Assembly (NCBI RefSeq): GCF_021442025.1
Contig: NZ_CP090446.1
Span: 4,216,001-4,280,000, forward strand
Direction of reading: 5' to 3'
Source: Sphingobacterium sp. SRCM116780
GTDB lineage: Bacteria; Bacteroidota; Bacteroidia; Sphingobacteriales; Sphingobacteriaceae
Length of the DNA stretch: 64,000 nt
Numbering within the stretch: the first letter of the stretch is position 1; each line of letters begins with the position of its first letter. Made by a program: the position numbers and the translations under genes. The notes beneath the pieces are model-generated. The model saw only the letters and a list, made by a program, of their open reading frames with translations, had not been told where the DNA came from and did no database searches. This document shows positions 17,773 to 26,681 of this stretch, in pieces.

Positions 17773-20121
17773 ATGAAATTTATAACGAAGTCAACGTTAT
17801 TCAGTTTGATCATGATCACATCCTTTCAAGCGTTTGCTCAAAAAAAGGATCCATTGATCATGTGGTATGATCGACCTGCTAATCGTTGGGAAGAGACGTT
17901 ACCCTTAGGAAATGGATTGATTGGTATGATGCCTGATGGGGGGATTCAAAAGGAATCGTTAGTACTGAATGAAATATCCATGTGGTCAGGATCTGCAGAA
18001 GATCCCAACAATTATGAAGCTTATAAAAGTGTTCATAGGATTCAACAGCTACTGATTGCAGGGAAGAACGACGAAGCAGAGCAATTGGTCAATCAGAACT
18101 TTGTCTGTAGTGGACAAGGATCGGCTTTTGGATCAGGAGCAAATGCTCCTTATGGAAGCTATCAGAATTTTGGTTTTCTAAAATTCAATTACGACATCAA
18201 TCCAAAAGACGTTTTGCATTACGAAAGATCGCTTCATATTGGAAATGCAACGGCTAAAACTTCCTTTACAGCTGATGGTGTCACTTATAACAGAACTTAT
18301 TATACTTCGTTTGATCAAAATGTGGGTGTTATTCATCTCACTGCTTCAAAGAAAAAAAGTATCGGTTTTACTGTGGCTTTAGAAAGATCAGAAAATATCG
18401 ATTCTTATCAAGTTAAGGATGGTGAAATAACATTGTTGGGTTCTTTACCTGATGGTAAAGGAGGCAAGAATCTACAGTTTGCCAGTAAAGTGAAAATCGT
18501 GTTCAAAGGTGGAAATCTTACCGACAATGGTAAACAGCTCGTGTTGAAAGGTGCTGATGAGGCAACTGTTCTTTTTACTGCAAGTACAGATTATTATGGA
18601 TCGAATCCGCAAGAAGTAATTGCTAAGAATATAGCTGCGGTTGAAAATACGAGTGAGAAAAGACGACATGCCAATCATCGATTAGCATATACAAAGAAAT
18701 TTGATCGCGTTCATTTAACAATCACCGATGAAAAACCTAAGTTTGATATTCCTACGGATCAGCGTTTAAAGCAGTTCTTTGAAAACCCTGCCTTGGATAA
18801 TGGATTAGCGACTTTATACTTTCAGTTTGGACGTTACTTAAGTCTTTCCAGTACAGCACCTGAACAGGTGAATGCATTGCCCCCTAATTTACAAGGTTTA
18901 TGGGCTCATGAGATTCAAACTCCTTGGAATGGGGATTACCATTTGAATATCAATGCACAGATGAATCATTGGGGTGTAGAAGTTAATAACCTATCAGAAT
19001 ACCATAATCCATTTATTGCACTCATTAAGCGTATTGCAAAAACAGGTGAGAAAACAGCTAAAGCTTATTACAATGCACCAGGATGGGTTGTGTATATGAT
19101 GACCAATGTTTGGGGGTACTCAGCACCAGGAGAAAATGCTTCTTGGGGATCAAGTACTGCTTCGGGTTGGTTGTGTAATCATTTATGGGATCATTATTTA
19201 TTTACACAAGATAAAGCATATTTAAAAGAGGTTTATCCTGTTTTAAAAGGTGCTGCGGAATTTTACGATTTTACTTTGGTGAAAGATCCCAAGACTGGTT
19301 GGCTAGTAACTTCACCGTCGGTATCTCCTGAGAATGGATTTCGTCTTCCGAATGGAAAATCAGCTTCGGTTGTTATGGGGCCAACGATCGATAATCAAAT
19401 TGTTCGTGAATTGTATGGTAATTTGATTCAAGCTGATAGCCTTTTACAGATGAATGATCCATTTGTTCAACAATTAAAAGGTAAATTAAATCAAATTCCT
19501 CCTCCTGTGATCGTGAGTAAAAGTGGCCGTGTGCAAGAGTGGTTAGTCGATTATGAGGAAACGGAACCCAAACATCGTCATGTCTCTCATCTGTATGGTT
19601 TGTATCCTGCTAATTTCATTTCTCCTCAGAAGAATAAAGCATGGGCTGATGCTGCTCGTAAGACATTGGAAGTACGAGGTGATGAAGGTACTGGTTGGTC
19701 GCGTGCTTGGAAAATTTTATTTTGGGCAAGACTACAAGATGGAGACCATTCCTTAGAAATATTAAGACAATTGCTAAAACCAGCTTTTGTTAATGAAACG
19801 ACTTACCAGGGAGTGGGAGCAGGGACTTATCCGAATCTGTTTTGTGCGCATCCTCCTTTTCAGATTGATGGAAACTTTGGTGGATCAGCAGGGATTGCAG
19901 AGATGCTGATTCAAAGTCATGCAGGTTTTATACACCTATTACCAGCTTTACCTAAAGCGTGGAAAGAGGGATCGGTAAAAGGATTGAAGGCTAGAGGTAA
20001 TTATACTGTTGATATCTCCTGGAAGAATGGTCAGGTTGTCGATTATAAAATAAGGGGGGAGAACAAATCTGTCGTAAAAATTCTTAATGGAGCAGTATAT
20101 CAGGATTATCAGATAAAATAG
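17773..20121 (+). CDS. GH95 alpha-L-fucosidase
   Basis: 782 aa with signal peptide (MKFITKSTLFSLIMITSFQAFAQ). Clear GH95: N-terminal beta domain (WEETLPLGNGLIGMM), (alpha/alpha)6 barrel and C-terminal beta domain. The catalytic equivalents of the Bifidobacterium enzyme are present: N392 and N394 (YHLNINAQMNHW), E520 (SPSVSPENGF) and D699 (QIDGNFGGSAGIAEML). The family hydrolyses alpha-1,2-fucosyl linkages (H-antigen type glycans) or, in some members, L-galactose. Starts 2 bp after the GH29 stop, so the two fucosidases form an operon that ends in a strong terminator and together could remove alpha-1,2 and alpha-1,3/4 fucose from complex glycans. Confidence 0.95.
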   Translation: MKFITKSTLFSLIMITSFQAFAQKKDPLIMWYDRPANRWEETLPLGNGLIGMMPDGGIQKESLVLNEISMWSGSAEDPNNYEAYKSVHRIQQLLIAGKNDEAEQLVNQNFVCSGQGSAFGSGANAPYGSYQNFGFLKFNYDINPKDVLHYERSLHIGNATAKTSFTADGVTYNRTYYTSFDQNVGVIHLTASKKKSIGFTVALERSENIDSYQVKDGEITLLGSLPDGKGGKNLQFASKVKIVFKGGNLTDNGKQLVLKGADEATVLFTASTDYYGSNPQEVIAKNIAAVENTSEKRRHANHRLAYTKKFDRVHLTITDEKPKFDIPTDQRLKQFFENPALDNGLATLYFQFGRYLSLSSTAPEQVNALPPNLQGLWAHEIQTPWNGDYHLNINAQMNHWGVEVNNLSEYHNPFIALIKRIAKTGEKTAKAYYNAPGWVVYMMTNVWGYSAPGENASWGSSTASGWLCNHLWDHYLFTQDKAYLKEVYPVLKGAAEFYDFTLVKDPKTGWLVTSPSVSPENGFRLPNGKSASVVMGPTIDNQIVRELYGNLIQADSLLQMNDPFVQQLKGKLNQIPPPVIVSKSGRVQEWLVDYEETEPKHRHVSHLYGLYPANFISPQKNKAWADAARKTLEVRGDEGTGWSRAWKILFWARLQDGDHSLEILRQLLKPAFVNETTYQGVGAGTYPNLFCAHPPFQIDGNFGGSAGIAEMLIQSHAGFIHLLPALPKAWKEGSVKGLKARGNYTVDISWKNGQVVDYKIRGENKSVVKILNGAVYQDYQIK

Positions 20122-20140
20122 GTTATAAATACAATTTTGT

Positions 20141-20180
20141 AAACAGGTTGTGAATTTCATTGAATTCACAACCTGTTTTT
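20141..20180 (+). terminator. Terminator of the fucosidase operon
   Basis: Arms AAACAGGTTGTGAATT (20141-20156) and AATTCACAACCTGTTT (20163-20178), a perfect 16-bp stem, loop of 6, followed by a T-rich tail. It begins 20 bp after the GH95 stop. Confidence 0.9.
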
Positions 20181-20321
20181 ATTTTATAGTCTATTTACGC
20201 TTCTTTTTTTTAGTTTTTGTGTACGCGATTCTTTCTCAAATTTAGAAGAAAGAAAGATTAGGTTCATTTTCATTCGAAACGTCAAAAATAAATTATAAAA
20301 TGATTTACGTTTATTGTCCAC

Positions 20322-20355
20322 TATATTGTTTAAATTTGAATAATTAAACAATATA
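20322..20355. promoter_or_regulatory. Perfect 12-bp inverted repeat overlapping a TAnnTTTG promoter upstream of the AraC gene
   Basis: Arms TATATTGTTTAA (20322-20333) and TTAAACAATATA (20344-20355), spacer 10 bp. TAAATTTG (20331-20338) matches the Bacteroidota -7 element TAnnTTTG and lies across the left arm and spacer, so transcription would start inside the repeat. The AraC start codon is at 20380, 25 bp further. A repressor bound here would occlude the promoter. Confidence 0.6.
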
Positions 20356-20379
20356 TGTTTTTAATAGTTGGTTTTTGAG

Positions 20380-21273
20380 ATGAAAGTTGTTCAATTTACC
20401 GTTCCTGTGCCGAACCAAGGTTCAGTTTGTGTGCAAGAAGATCTTTTGCTTGAGTTCTATAATAACTATCATCGGCATAAAGAAATTCAAGTGACCTACA
20501 TATTAAAAGGGCAGGGTACTTTTTTGATTGGTAATTTTACACATCAGTTTAAAGAAGATGAAATTTATATCGTTGATGCAAATGAACCGCATATGTTTAA
20601 AAGAACAGAGCTATTGACGGAAACGATGAGCGAATCAACAGATCAGGAACAGATTCATGCTATTCATGTTTTTTTTGATTACAATAATTTTAAAGATTTT
20701 TTACAACTTCCCGAATTAGGGCAAGTCCGTTTTTTTTTAGAAAACATTAGTGTGAGTAAAAAACTGGATGTTGAACCAGGCTCTTCCATCAAGCGAAAAT
20801 TTCTTCAGATCAATGAAGCTGAGGGGCTAGATCGACTAACTGGTTTTATTGGTCTAATTGATTACTTAAGTGAGAAAGTTGATCTTTGGACTTCACTTTA
20901 TACTGGAATTCCTCAAAAAAAATATTCCGATGCAGAGGGTATTCGGATTAACGAAATCTTTCAATATACATTTGAGCATTTTGCGGACAAAATATCGCTG
21001 GAAGATATCTCAGGTATTGCGCATATGACTCCTCATGCTTTTTGTAAATATTTTAAAAAACATACCCGAAAAACATATATTACCTTTCTGAATGAGATCC
21101 GGATAGAACAAGCGTGTAAGATGCTTATTCATGAGCTTTCGGAAAACGTATCGGATGTGGCCTTTAAGACTGGCTTTAATAATGTCGTGAATTTTAATCG
21201 GGTATTTAAAAAAATTACGAAGCAATCTCCAAGTGAATACCTTGCTCAGCATAAAATAAAAGATATTAACTAA
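20380..21273 (+). CDS. Cupin/AraC-family transcriptional regulator
   Basis: 297 aa from ATG 20380; a TTG 12 bp upstream is in frame but unlikely. N-terminal cupin-like sensor domain (YHRHKEIQVTYILKGQG ... DEIYIVDANEPHMFKR) followed by two helix-turn-helix units (ISLEDISGIAHMTPHAFCKYFKK and VSDVAFKTGFNNVVNFNRVFKK, then SPSEYLAQH). This architecture fits sugar- or metabolite-responsive AraC activators. It lies between the fucosidase operon and the M64 peptidase in the same direction and is only 12 bp from the peptidase start, so it probably controls one or both. Effector unknown. Confidence 0.92.
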   Translation: MKVVQFTVPVPNQGSVCVQEDLLLEFYNNYHRHKEIQVTYILKGQGTFLIGNFTHQFKEDEIYIVDANEPHMFKRTELLTETMSESTDQEQIHAIHVFFDYNNFKDFLQLPELGQVRFFLENISVSKKLDVEPGSSIKRKFLQINEAEGLDRLTGFIGLIDYLSEKVDLWTSLYTGIPQKKYSDAEGIRINEIFQYTFEHFADKISLEDISGIAHMTPHAFCKYFKKHTRKTYITFLNEIRIEQACKMLIHELSENVSDVAFKTGFNNVVNFNRVFKKITKQSPSEYLAQHKIKDIN

Positions 21274-21285
21274 TCAATACCTTTA

Positions 21286-23016
21286 ATGAAAACCAATTTT
21301 CTACCCTTAGTTTTTACCGTTCTCTTTTTATTATTGTTTCAGTCCATTTTTGCTCAAAAATATGAGGTGGATACGTTACAGTACCAAGGTACGAGCAAAG
21401 ACATTGTCAACCTCGTTATCCTTGGTGATGGTTATACACAAAATCAATTGACGGATTTTGAAGAGGATGCGAAACGCTTCACGACTTATTTTTTTCAAAC
21501 AGAACCTTTTCGTCAGTACAGCAATTACTTTAATGTATTTGCAATAAAAACCATATCAAAGGAGTCTGGAGCGACACATGCTGGTCAGGCAACTGATTGT
21601 GTGCATGGCGATATAGACTTGAGTAATTTTCCTGCTCGATTTAACCAGTTTACGAAGAAATACCCAGTTCCAATTACATCACCGAATACAATCTTTGGAA
21701 GTAGTTTTGATAATGGTGGATTGCACCGATTAGTGGTTCCTCAGAAGAATGAGGTTATTGAGGAGATTTTAAAAACGCACATTCCAAATTATACACAAGT
21801 TGTTATCTTGGTGAATTCTCCTTTTTATGGTGGTTCTGGAGGAAAATACGCTACAGCAACAGTTAATTTTATGAGTAATGATATTGCCGTACATGAGATC
21901 GGACATTCCTTTGCTATTTTAGCAGACGAATATTGGGCAGGAAATCAATATGCGATAGAAGGACCGAATCGTACACAAGAGTCTGATCCGACAAAGGTTC
22001 CCTGGAAACGTTGGATTGGAACTCAGGATATCGGAGTTTATTCTTATGGTGGAAAAGAATCAAAATCAACCTGGTTTAGGCCTCACGAGTTTTGTAAAAT
22101 GCAATACTTAGTGGCACCTTTTTGTGCAGTGTGTCAAGAAACTTTTGTCGAAACGATTCACCATAAAACAAATCCTATCGTAAATACAAAACCGCAAGTG
22201 GGAACCGTTGTTGATACGGATCTTATCCAAGCTTTCTCTTTAAAACTATTAAAACCTTCACCCAACACACTAGAGGTTAAATGGTATTTGAATGAGGAAT
22301 TGATTGGACAAGATATAGACTCTATTTATCTGAATCCAGGCATGCTTACTTTGGGGACAAATAGATTAAAAGCTGTTGTGAAAGATACCACTTTATTGGT
22401 TCGTAATGAATCTCACCAGAAGCATACTTATGAAAAAGAATGGTCTATTATGAATGAAAATGACCATCCACCAACAGCGCCTTTATCTACTTGGGGAGAT
22501 ACGCTGCAAACTTGTTTTAACGGAGGACAGGTATTGAGTGTCAAAAATGCAAGTCGAGGATTGCGTTATAATTGGTATACAGATGCTGATACAACAACCC
22601 CTATCTTAACAGGAACAAATGTTACGGTAAATCATGTGAAAGCAAATGCGGCTTATTATGTGGAGAGTGTTTGGAAAGATAAAAAATCCGTACGCAATAA
22701 AGTTTTATTACAAGTATTTGATGAAATTGAAAGGCCAATAGGTGCCACCGTCAAACTAGATAAGAAACTAAATAAAATTCGTATCACATTGAAAGATAAA
22801 CCAGATGATCGTTACAATTATTTATGGTGTAAAGAAGATGGTACGTCGTTGTATGAGTGGGATGAATTTAATGGAGAATATGTGCCCCCTAAAGGTAGTA
22901 ACAATATTTTTTTCATGGACAGATCTAATAGTGAATCTAAAATATATGTGGTGAAAGTGGATAAATTAACCACTTGTCGGAGCGAGAGATTAGAAATTTT
23001 AATACCAGAGTTTTAA
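21286..23016 (+). CDS. Secreted M64-family (IgA-protease family) metallopeptidase
   Basis: 576 aa with a signal peptide (LLLFQSIFAQKY). Residues about 36-300 form the M64 peptidase: VNLVILGDGYTQNQL, then the zinc motif HEIGHSFAILADE (H203, E204, H207, third ligand D214) and a Cys-rich segment (EFCKMQYLVAPFCAVCQE). Roughly residues 400-575 are Ig-like beta-domains. M64 is founded on the Clostridium ramosum IgA protease; most Bacteroidota members have unknown targets. Next to two fucosidases and a cupin regulator, an attack on fucosylated glycoproteins is plausible but not shown. Confidence 0.88.
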   Translation: MKTNFLPLVFTVLFLLLFQSIFAQKYEVDTLQYQGTSKDIVNLVILGDGYTQNQLTDFEEDAKRFTTYFFQTEPFRQYSNYFNVFAIKTISKESGATHAGQATDCVHGDIDLSNFPARFNQFTKKYPVPITSPNTIFGSSFDNGGLHRLVVPQKNEVIEEILKTHIPNYTQVVILVNSPFYGGSGGKYATATVNFMSNDIAVHEIGHSFAILADEYWAGNQYAIEGPNRTQESDPTKVPWKRWIGTQDIGVYSYGGKESKSTWFRPHEFCKMQYLVAPFCAVCQETFVETIHHKTNPIVNTKPQVGTVVDTDLIQAFSLKLLKPSPNTLEVKWYLNEELIGQDIDSIYLNPGMLTLGTNRLKAVVKDTTLLVRNESHQKHTYEKEWSIMNENDHPPTAPLSTWGDTLQTCFNGGQVLSVKNASRGLRYNWYTDADTTTPILTGTNVTVNHVKANAAYYVESVWKDKKSVRNKVLLQVFDEIERPIGATVKLDKKLNKIRITLKDKPDDRYNYLWCKEDGTSLYEWDEFNGEYVPPKGSNNIFFMDRSNSESKIYVVKVDKLTTCRSERLEILIPEF

Positions 23017-23033
23017 TTTACATTTTTAATAAG

Positions 23034-23078
23034 TAACTTTATAGTTATTAAGCCAATTATTAACTATAAAGTTATTTT
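23034..23078 (+). promoter_or_regulatory. 14-bp perfect hairpin ending 4 nt before the lipoprotein start codon
   Basis: Arms TAACTTTATAGTTA (23034-23047) and TAACTATAAAGTTA (23061-23074), loop 13 nt, then TTTT and the ATG at 23079. It can be read as a short AT-rich terminator or an RNA structure that sequesters the ribosome-loading region of the next gene, since the 3' arm ends only 4 nt before the start. The arms are also close to self-complementary. Confidence 0.6.
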
Positions 23079-24527
23079 ATGAAAAAACATGCCCAATTTA
23101 ATTGGAGCATATTTTCATTACTAATTATCTGCGTATTAGCTGTCACTTTTGCATGTCAAAAGAATCAGAAAATCACAGATGAATTAGAAGGAAATGTGTT
23201 CTCCGTAAAGTTCAAAATTAAGGATTTTGAAACGATTGTTACCCCATTAAAAACACCTAGTGGATTTAGAAACTTAGCCTCTACACAGAAGACGAGTGGC
23301 TCGAAGGAAGAAACCCTGTTTCAATGGAATTTTGATCTCAGCAATACTGACCCGATCGTTGCTTTTAATCCACTGGCCAAGATTGATTATAATGGTGGTA
23401 AAATTGATTATAGTTTTGTTGCAGGATGGCCTACTACTGGAAAAGCAATCAGCTTTAGAGCGGCGCAAACAGTCTTATTAAAAATTCCTTGTCAAAACAT
23501 AAAATCATTTAGCAATTTGACATTAGATGCCAATAGTTCCGCCACAGGACCTCGGGCTTTATTGATCGATTATTCGACTAATAAAGGTCTTTCTTACACA
23601 AAACTATCAGATACGATCCATTATCCTGTTGATTTGGCATTTACTGGTGCTGCAAAACTACCAGTTGTTCAATCTTTAACGCAACTTGCTATTCAAGGAA
23701 AAACAGAGGTTTGGATTCGTTTAAGTTTGTATGAAGGTAAAAGACCATTGAACAATACTTATAACGAAAGTACAGGTATGTTTAGAATCGACAATTTGCT
23801 CATCACTGGAGGGGAAGATGGGTCGGTGGCACAGAATAAGTTGTATTACCATATCTATCACGCAGAAACTCATGAATTGGTAAAACAGGGTGCTGTTACA
23901 GCACAAGAAACTTTTCAGTTAGATCTCCCGATGGGTACTTATTACTTAAGTTTGTTGACAAAAAATTCCATTAGTCCCATCACTTTCACGAATAGTGCTG
24001 TCTGGAATAATTTTTATGTTAGTAATTCATTTACTGAAAAAGAAACGGAGATTTATGCTGTAAGAGATACGTTTCAGGTCAATCAGTCACTCGAGCGGAC
24101 ATTAACATTGAATCGTATGTATAGTGAGATTAAAGTCACGTTTAGTGATGTAACAGATCTGAGTCATATAGATAGTATTCTTATTCAACAAAAACATCCT
24201 GGTTTTTATTATTATCCGTTTGGTATAAGTAGTAATAGTCAACTTGATCATGCAATTTTAAAGATTGAACCCAATTTTACAACCTTAAATAAAAGTTTTT
24301 ACTTCAATCAATTTATGGGATACCAAGTGATAAACAAGCCAATTAAGTATGAACTGAAAGTATTTGATAAAGGAGTAGTCATTCGGAAGTTTGAATTAGG
24401 TACGGATATTAAAAACAATATGCAAGTTCTTTTTAAGGGTTTGTTGCTACAAGGAATTGATCAGACACAAGGATTTACGATCTTAAAAAACGAAACTTGG
24501 AATGGTAAGGTAGATGTTGATTTTTAA
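23079..24527 (+). CDS. Lipoprotein with choice-of-anchor-like beta-sandwich, function unknown
   Basis: 482 aa; signal peptide with lipobox (CVLAVTFACQ, C26). Residues about 60-240 resemble the jelly-roll fold of cleaved-adhesin/choice-of-anchor proteins (WNFDLSNTD ... MFRIDNLLITGG). The C-terminal half is a string of beta-strands (fibronectin-like or DUF4843-like pattern) that I could not assign. Probably on the cell surface. It follows the M64 peptidase by 62 bp with a hairpin in between, so it may be a binding partner or adhesin of that locus. No catalytic motif seen. Confidence 0.72.
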   Translation: MKKHAQFNWSIFSLLIICVLAVTFACQKNQKITDELEGNVFSVKFKIKDFETIVTPLKTPSGFRNLASTQKTSGSKEETLFQWNFDLSNTDPIVAFNPLAKIDYNGGKIDYSFVAGWPTTGKAISFRAAQTVLLKIPCQNIKSFSNLTLDANSSATGPRALLIDYSTNKGLSYTKLSDTIHYPVDLAFTGAAKLPVVQSLTQLAIQGKTEVWIRLSLYEGKRPLNNTYNESTGMFRIDNLLITGGEDGSVAQNKLYYHIYHAETHELVKQGAVTAQETFQLDLPMGTYYLSLLTKNSISPITFTNSAVWNNFYVSNSFTEKETEIYAVRDTFQVNQSLERTLTLNRMYSEIKVTFSDVTDLSHIDSILIQQKHPGFYYYPFGISSNSQLDHAILKIEPNFTTLNKSFYFNQFMGYQVINKPIKYELKVFDKGVVIRKFELGTDIKNNMQVLFKGLLLQGIDQTQGFTILKNETWNGKVDVDF

Positions 24528-24577
24528 AGAAAGTTATCAATTCTCCAGATTTTACAATAACAAATTACTGTAAAAGA

Positions 24578-24611
24578 AAAGAGATTGGTTTCAACAAAAA
24601 CCAATCTCTTT
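24578..24611. terminator. Bidirectional terminator between lipoprotein and glyS
   Basis: Arms AAAGAGATTGGTT (24578-24590) and AACCAATCTCTTT (24599-24611) with an 8-nt loop, followed by T6 on the plus strand; on the minus strand the run of A reads as T. Separates convergent genes. Confidence 0.9.
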
Positions 24612-24620
24612 TTTTATATG

Positions 24621-26090
24621 CTATAGAATCTTTTTTAATAAGGAGTTCCAACCGACTAAATCATGAACAAATTTTTCTAAATCAGCAATTGCAATACGTT
24701 CTTGCTCCATCGAGTCACGGTGACGAATCGTTACCGTGTTATCTTCTAATGATTGGTGATCTACTGTGATACAAATAGGAGTACCAATCGCATCTTGACG
24801 ACGGTAACGTTTGCCTATTGAATCTTTCTCATCGTACTGGATATTGTAATCCAATTTCAATACAGCCATGATTTCACGTGCTTTTTCAGGAAGACCTTCT
24901 TTCTTTGTTAAAGGCAAGATGGCTGCTTTTACTGGAGCTATCGCTGGAGGGAATTTCAACACAACACGCGAATCTTGTTTCTCTGCTGTAGAAAGATCTT
25001 CCTGAACCAACGAGTTACACAATACGGTCAAGAATAAACGATCTAAGCCGATCGAAGTTTCGATCACGTAAGGAATATAGTTTTGATTGATCTCGGTATC
25101 AAAATATTGCATCTTTTTACCAGAAAACTCTTGATGTTGTTTCAAATCAAAATCTGTACGGGAGTGGATACCTTCTACCTCTTTAAATCCAAATGGGAAG
25201 TTGAACTCGATATCTACAGCTGCATTTGCGTAATGCGCCAATTTATCGTGATTATGGTAACGGTAGTTCTCAGAATTGAAACCTAAGGCTAAATGCCATT
25301 TAAGACGAGTTTCTTTCCATTTGTTATACCACTCCATTTCTGTTCCTGGACGAACGAAGAATTGCAATTCCATCTGTTCAAATTCACGCATACGCATGAT
25401 GAACTGACGGGCAATAACTTCATTACGGAAGGCTTTACCGATTTGAGCAATTCCAAAAGGAATTTTCATACGGCCAGTTTTTTGAACATTCAGAAAGTTG
25501 ACAAAGATACCTTGAGCAGTTTCTGGGCGTAAGTATACTTGTTCAGCTCCATCTGCCATGGCACCCATCTGGGTGGCAAACATTAAGTTGAACTGGCGAA
25601 CATCTGTCCAGTTCTTTGTTCCTGAAACAGGACAAACAATATTATGATCTTCAATAATGGTTTTTAAACCAGCAAGATCATCAGCATTTAAAGCCACATT
25701 CAAAGCTTCTAATAAAGCTGCAGCTTTATCTGTTTTACCATCGGCTTCATAACGAGCGATTTTATCTTCGATCAATTGATCTGCACGGTAGCGCTTTTTA
25801 GAATCTTTATTGTCAATCATCGGATCGTTGAATCCATCAACATGTCCCGAAGCTTTCCAAGTTGTGGGATGCATGAAAATAGCGGCGTCGATACCAACAA
25901 TATTCTCGTTCAATTGCACCATGGATTTCCACCAATAGGTTTTTAAGTTATTTTTTAACTCTGATCCCAACTGACCATAGTCATACACAGCACTTAGGCC
26001 GTCATATATTTCACTTGATTGGAATACAAAACCGTATTCTTTTGCATGCGATACTATACTTTTAAAGAAGTCGTCTGTTTGTTTGCTCAT
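24621..26090 (-). CDS. glyS: Glycyl-tRNA synthetase, single-chain (alpha2) type
   Basis: 489 aa from the ATG at 26090 (MSKQTDDFF); three upstream codons are dispensable. Class II aminoacyl-tRNA synthetase attaching glycine to tRNA-Gly. Motifs: motif 1/2 region FRNEVIARQFIMRMREFEQMELQFFV, MGTARTT-free; anticodon-binding domain in the last 110 residues (AILPLTKKEGLPEKARE ... YDEKDSIGKRYRRQDAIG). The eukaryote/archaea/Bacteroidota type as opposed to the bacterial alpha2beta2 GlyQ/GlyS type. Standing alone, with a repeat-rich intergenic stretch before bcp. Confidence 0.94.
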   Translation of the reverse strand: MSKQTDDFFKSIVSHAKEYGFVFQSSEIYDGLSAVYDYGQLGSELKNNLKTYWWKSMVQLNENIVGIDAAIFMHPTTWKASGHVDGFNDPMIDNKDSKKRYRADQLIEDKIARYEADGKTDKAAALLEALNVALNADDLAGLKTIIEDHNIVCPVSGTKNWTDVRQFNLMFATQMGAMADGAEQVYLRPETAQGIFVNFLNVQKTGRMKIPFGIAQIGKAFRNEVIARQFIMRMREFEQMELQFFVRPGTEMEWYNKWKETRLKWHLALGFNSENYRYHNHDKLAHYANAAVDIEFNFPFGFKEVEGIHSRTDFDLKQHQEFSGKKMQYFDTEINQNYIPYVIETSIGLDRLFLTVLCNSLVQEDLSTAEKQDSRVVLKFPPAIAPVKAAILPLTKKEGLPEKAREIMAVLKLDYNIQYDEKDSIGKRYRRQDAIGTPICITVDHQSLEDNTVTIRHRDSMEQERIAIADLEKFVHDLVGWNSLLKKIL

Positions 26091-26099
26091 AAGTAGCAA

Positions 26100-26184
26100 A
26101 TATAAATATTAGTATTTAGATTTTAGATAATAGTATGTAGATTGTAGTATGGAGTACTACGTCTGCAATGCTCCATACTCCATG
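26100..26184. repeat. Low-complexity repeat of TAGTAT/TAGATT units with a 9-bp hairpin
   Basis: Between glyS and bcp, near-repeats TAGTATTTAGATTTTAGATAA and TAGTATGTAGATTGTAGTATG occur, followed by AGTATGGAG and CTCCATACT arms separated by 16 nt (26149-26182 approx.). Resembles degenerate minisatellite-type intergenic repeats found in Bacteroidota genomes. Confidence 0.5.
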
Positions 26185-26646
26185 CTATTGTAATAAATCC
26201 CGAATTTGCTGGGAAGCATTTTTATTGTCCACTTTTTTGATAATATGCGCAATATTTCCTTTTTCATCAATCAAAAAGGTTGTACGTGCTGTACCCATAT
26301 ATTTTTTACCATACATATTTTTCTCTACCCATACACCATAATCATTCACTATTTTTTGATCTTCATCCACGAGTAACTGAAAAGGAAGTTCATGTTTTGT
26401 CATGAATTTTTGATGCGAAGCTTCTCCATCAATGCTGACACCAATAATTTCAAAACCGTCTTTTTTCAACGATTGATAATTGTCTCTAAAATTACAGGCC
26501 TCTGTTGTACAGCCTGGTGTATTATCTTTTGGATAGAAATATAAAATGACTTTCTTTCCGATATAGTCGGATAAAGAAATGCTTTCTCCATTTTGATTTT
26601 TTGCTGTTATTGCAGGAGCTTTCTGTCCTACCTCTAGTGTTGCCAT
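26185..26646 (-). CDS. bcp: Thioredoxin-dependent peroxiredoxin (Bcp/PrxQ type)
   Basis: 153 aa. Peroxidatic C46 in PKDNTPGCTTEACNFRD with the close resolving Cys C51, the PrxQ/Bcp arrangement. Reduces H2O2 and organic peroxides in the cytoplasm. It is preceded by the M23 peptidase gene on the same strand, 36 bp away, so probably co-transcribed with it, though functionally unrelated. Length and motifs are normal. Confidence 0.95.
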   Translation of the reverse strand: MATLEVGQKAPAITAKNQNGESISLSDYIGKKVILYFYPKDNTPGCTTEACNFRDNYQSLKKDGFEIIGVSIDGEASHQKFMTKHELPFQLLVDEDQKIVNDYGVWVEKNMYGKKYMGTARTTFLIDEKGNIAHIIKKVDNKNASQQIRDLLQ

Positions 26647-26681
26647 CGCTTATCGTATTGTTCTAATGTATAAAATACAGA

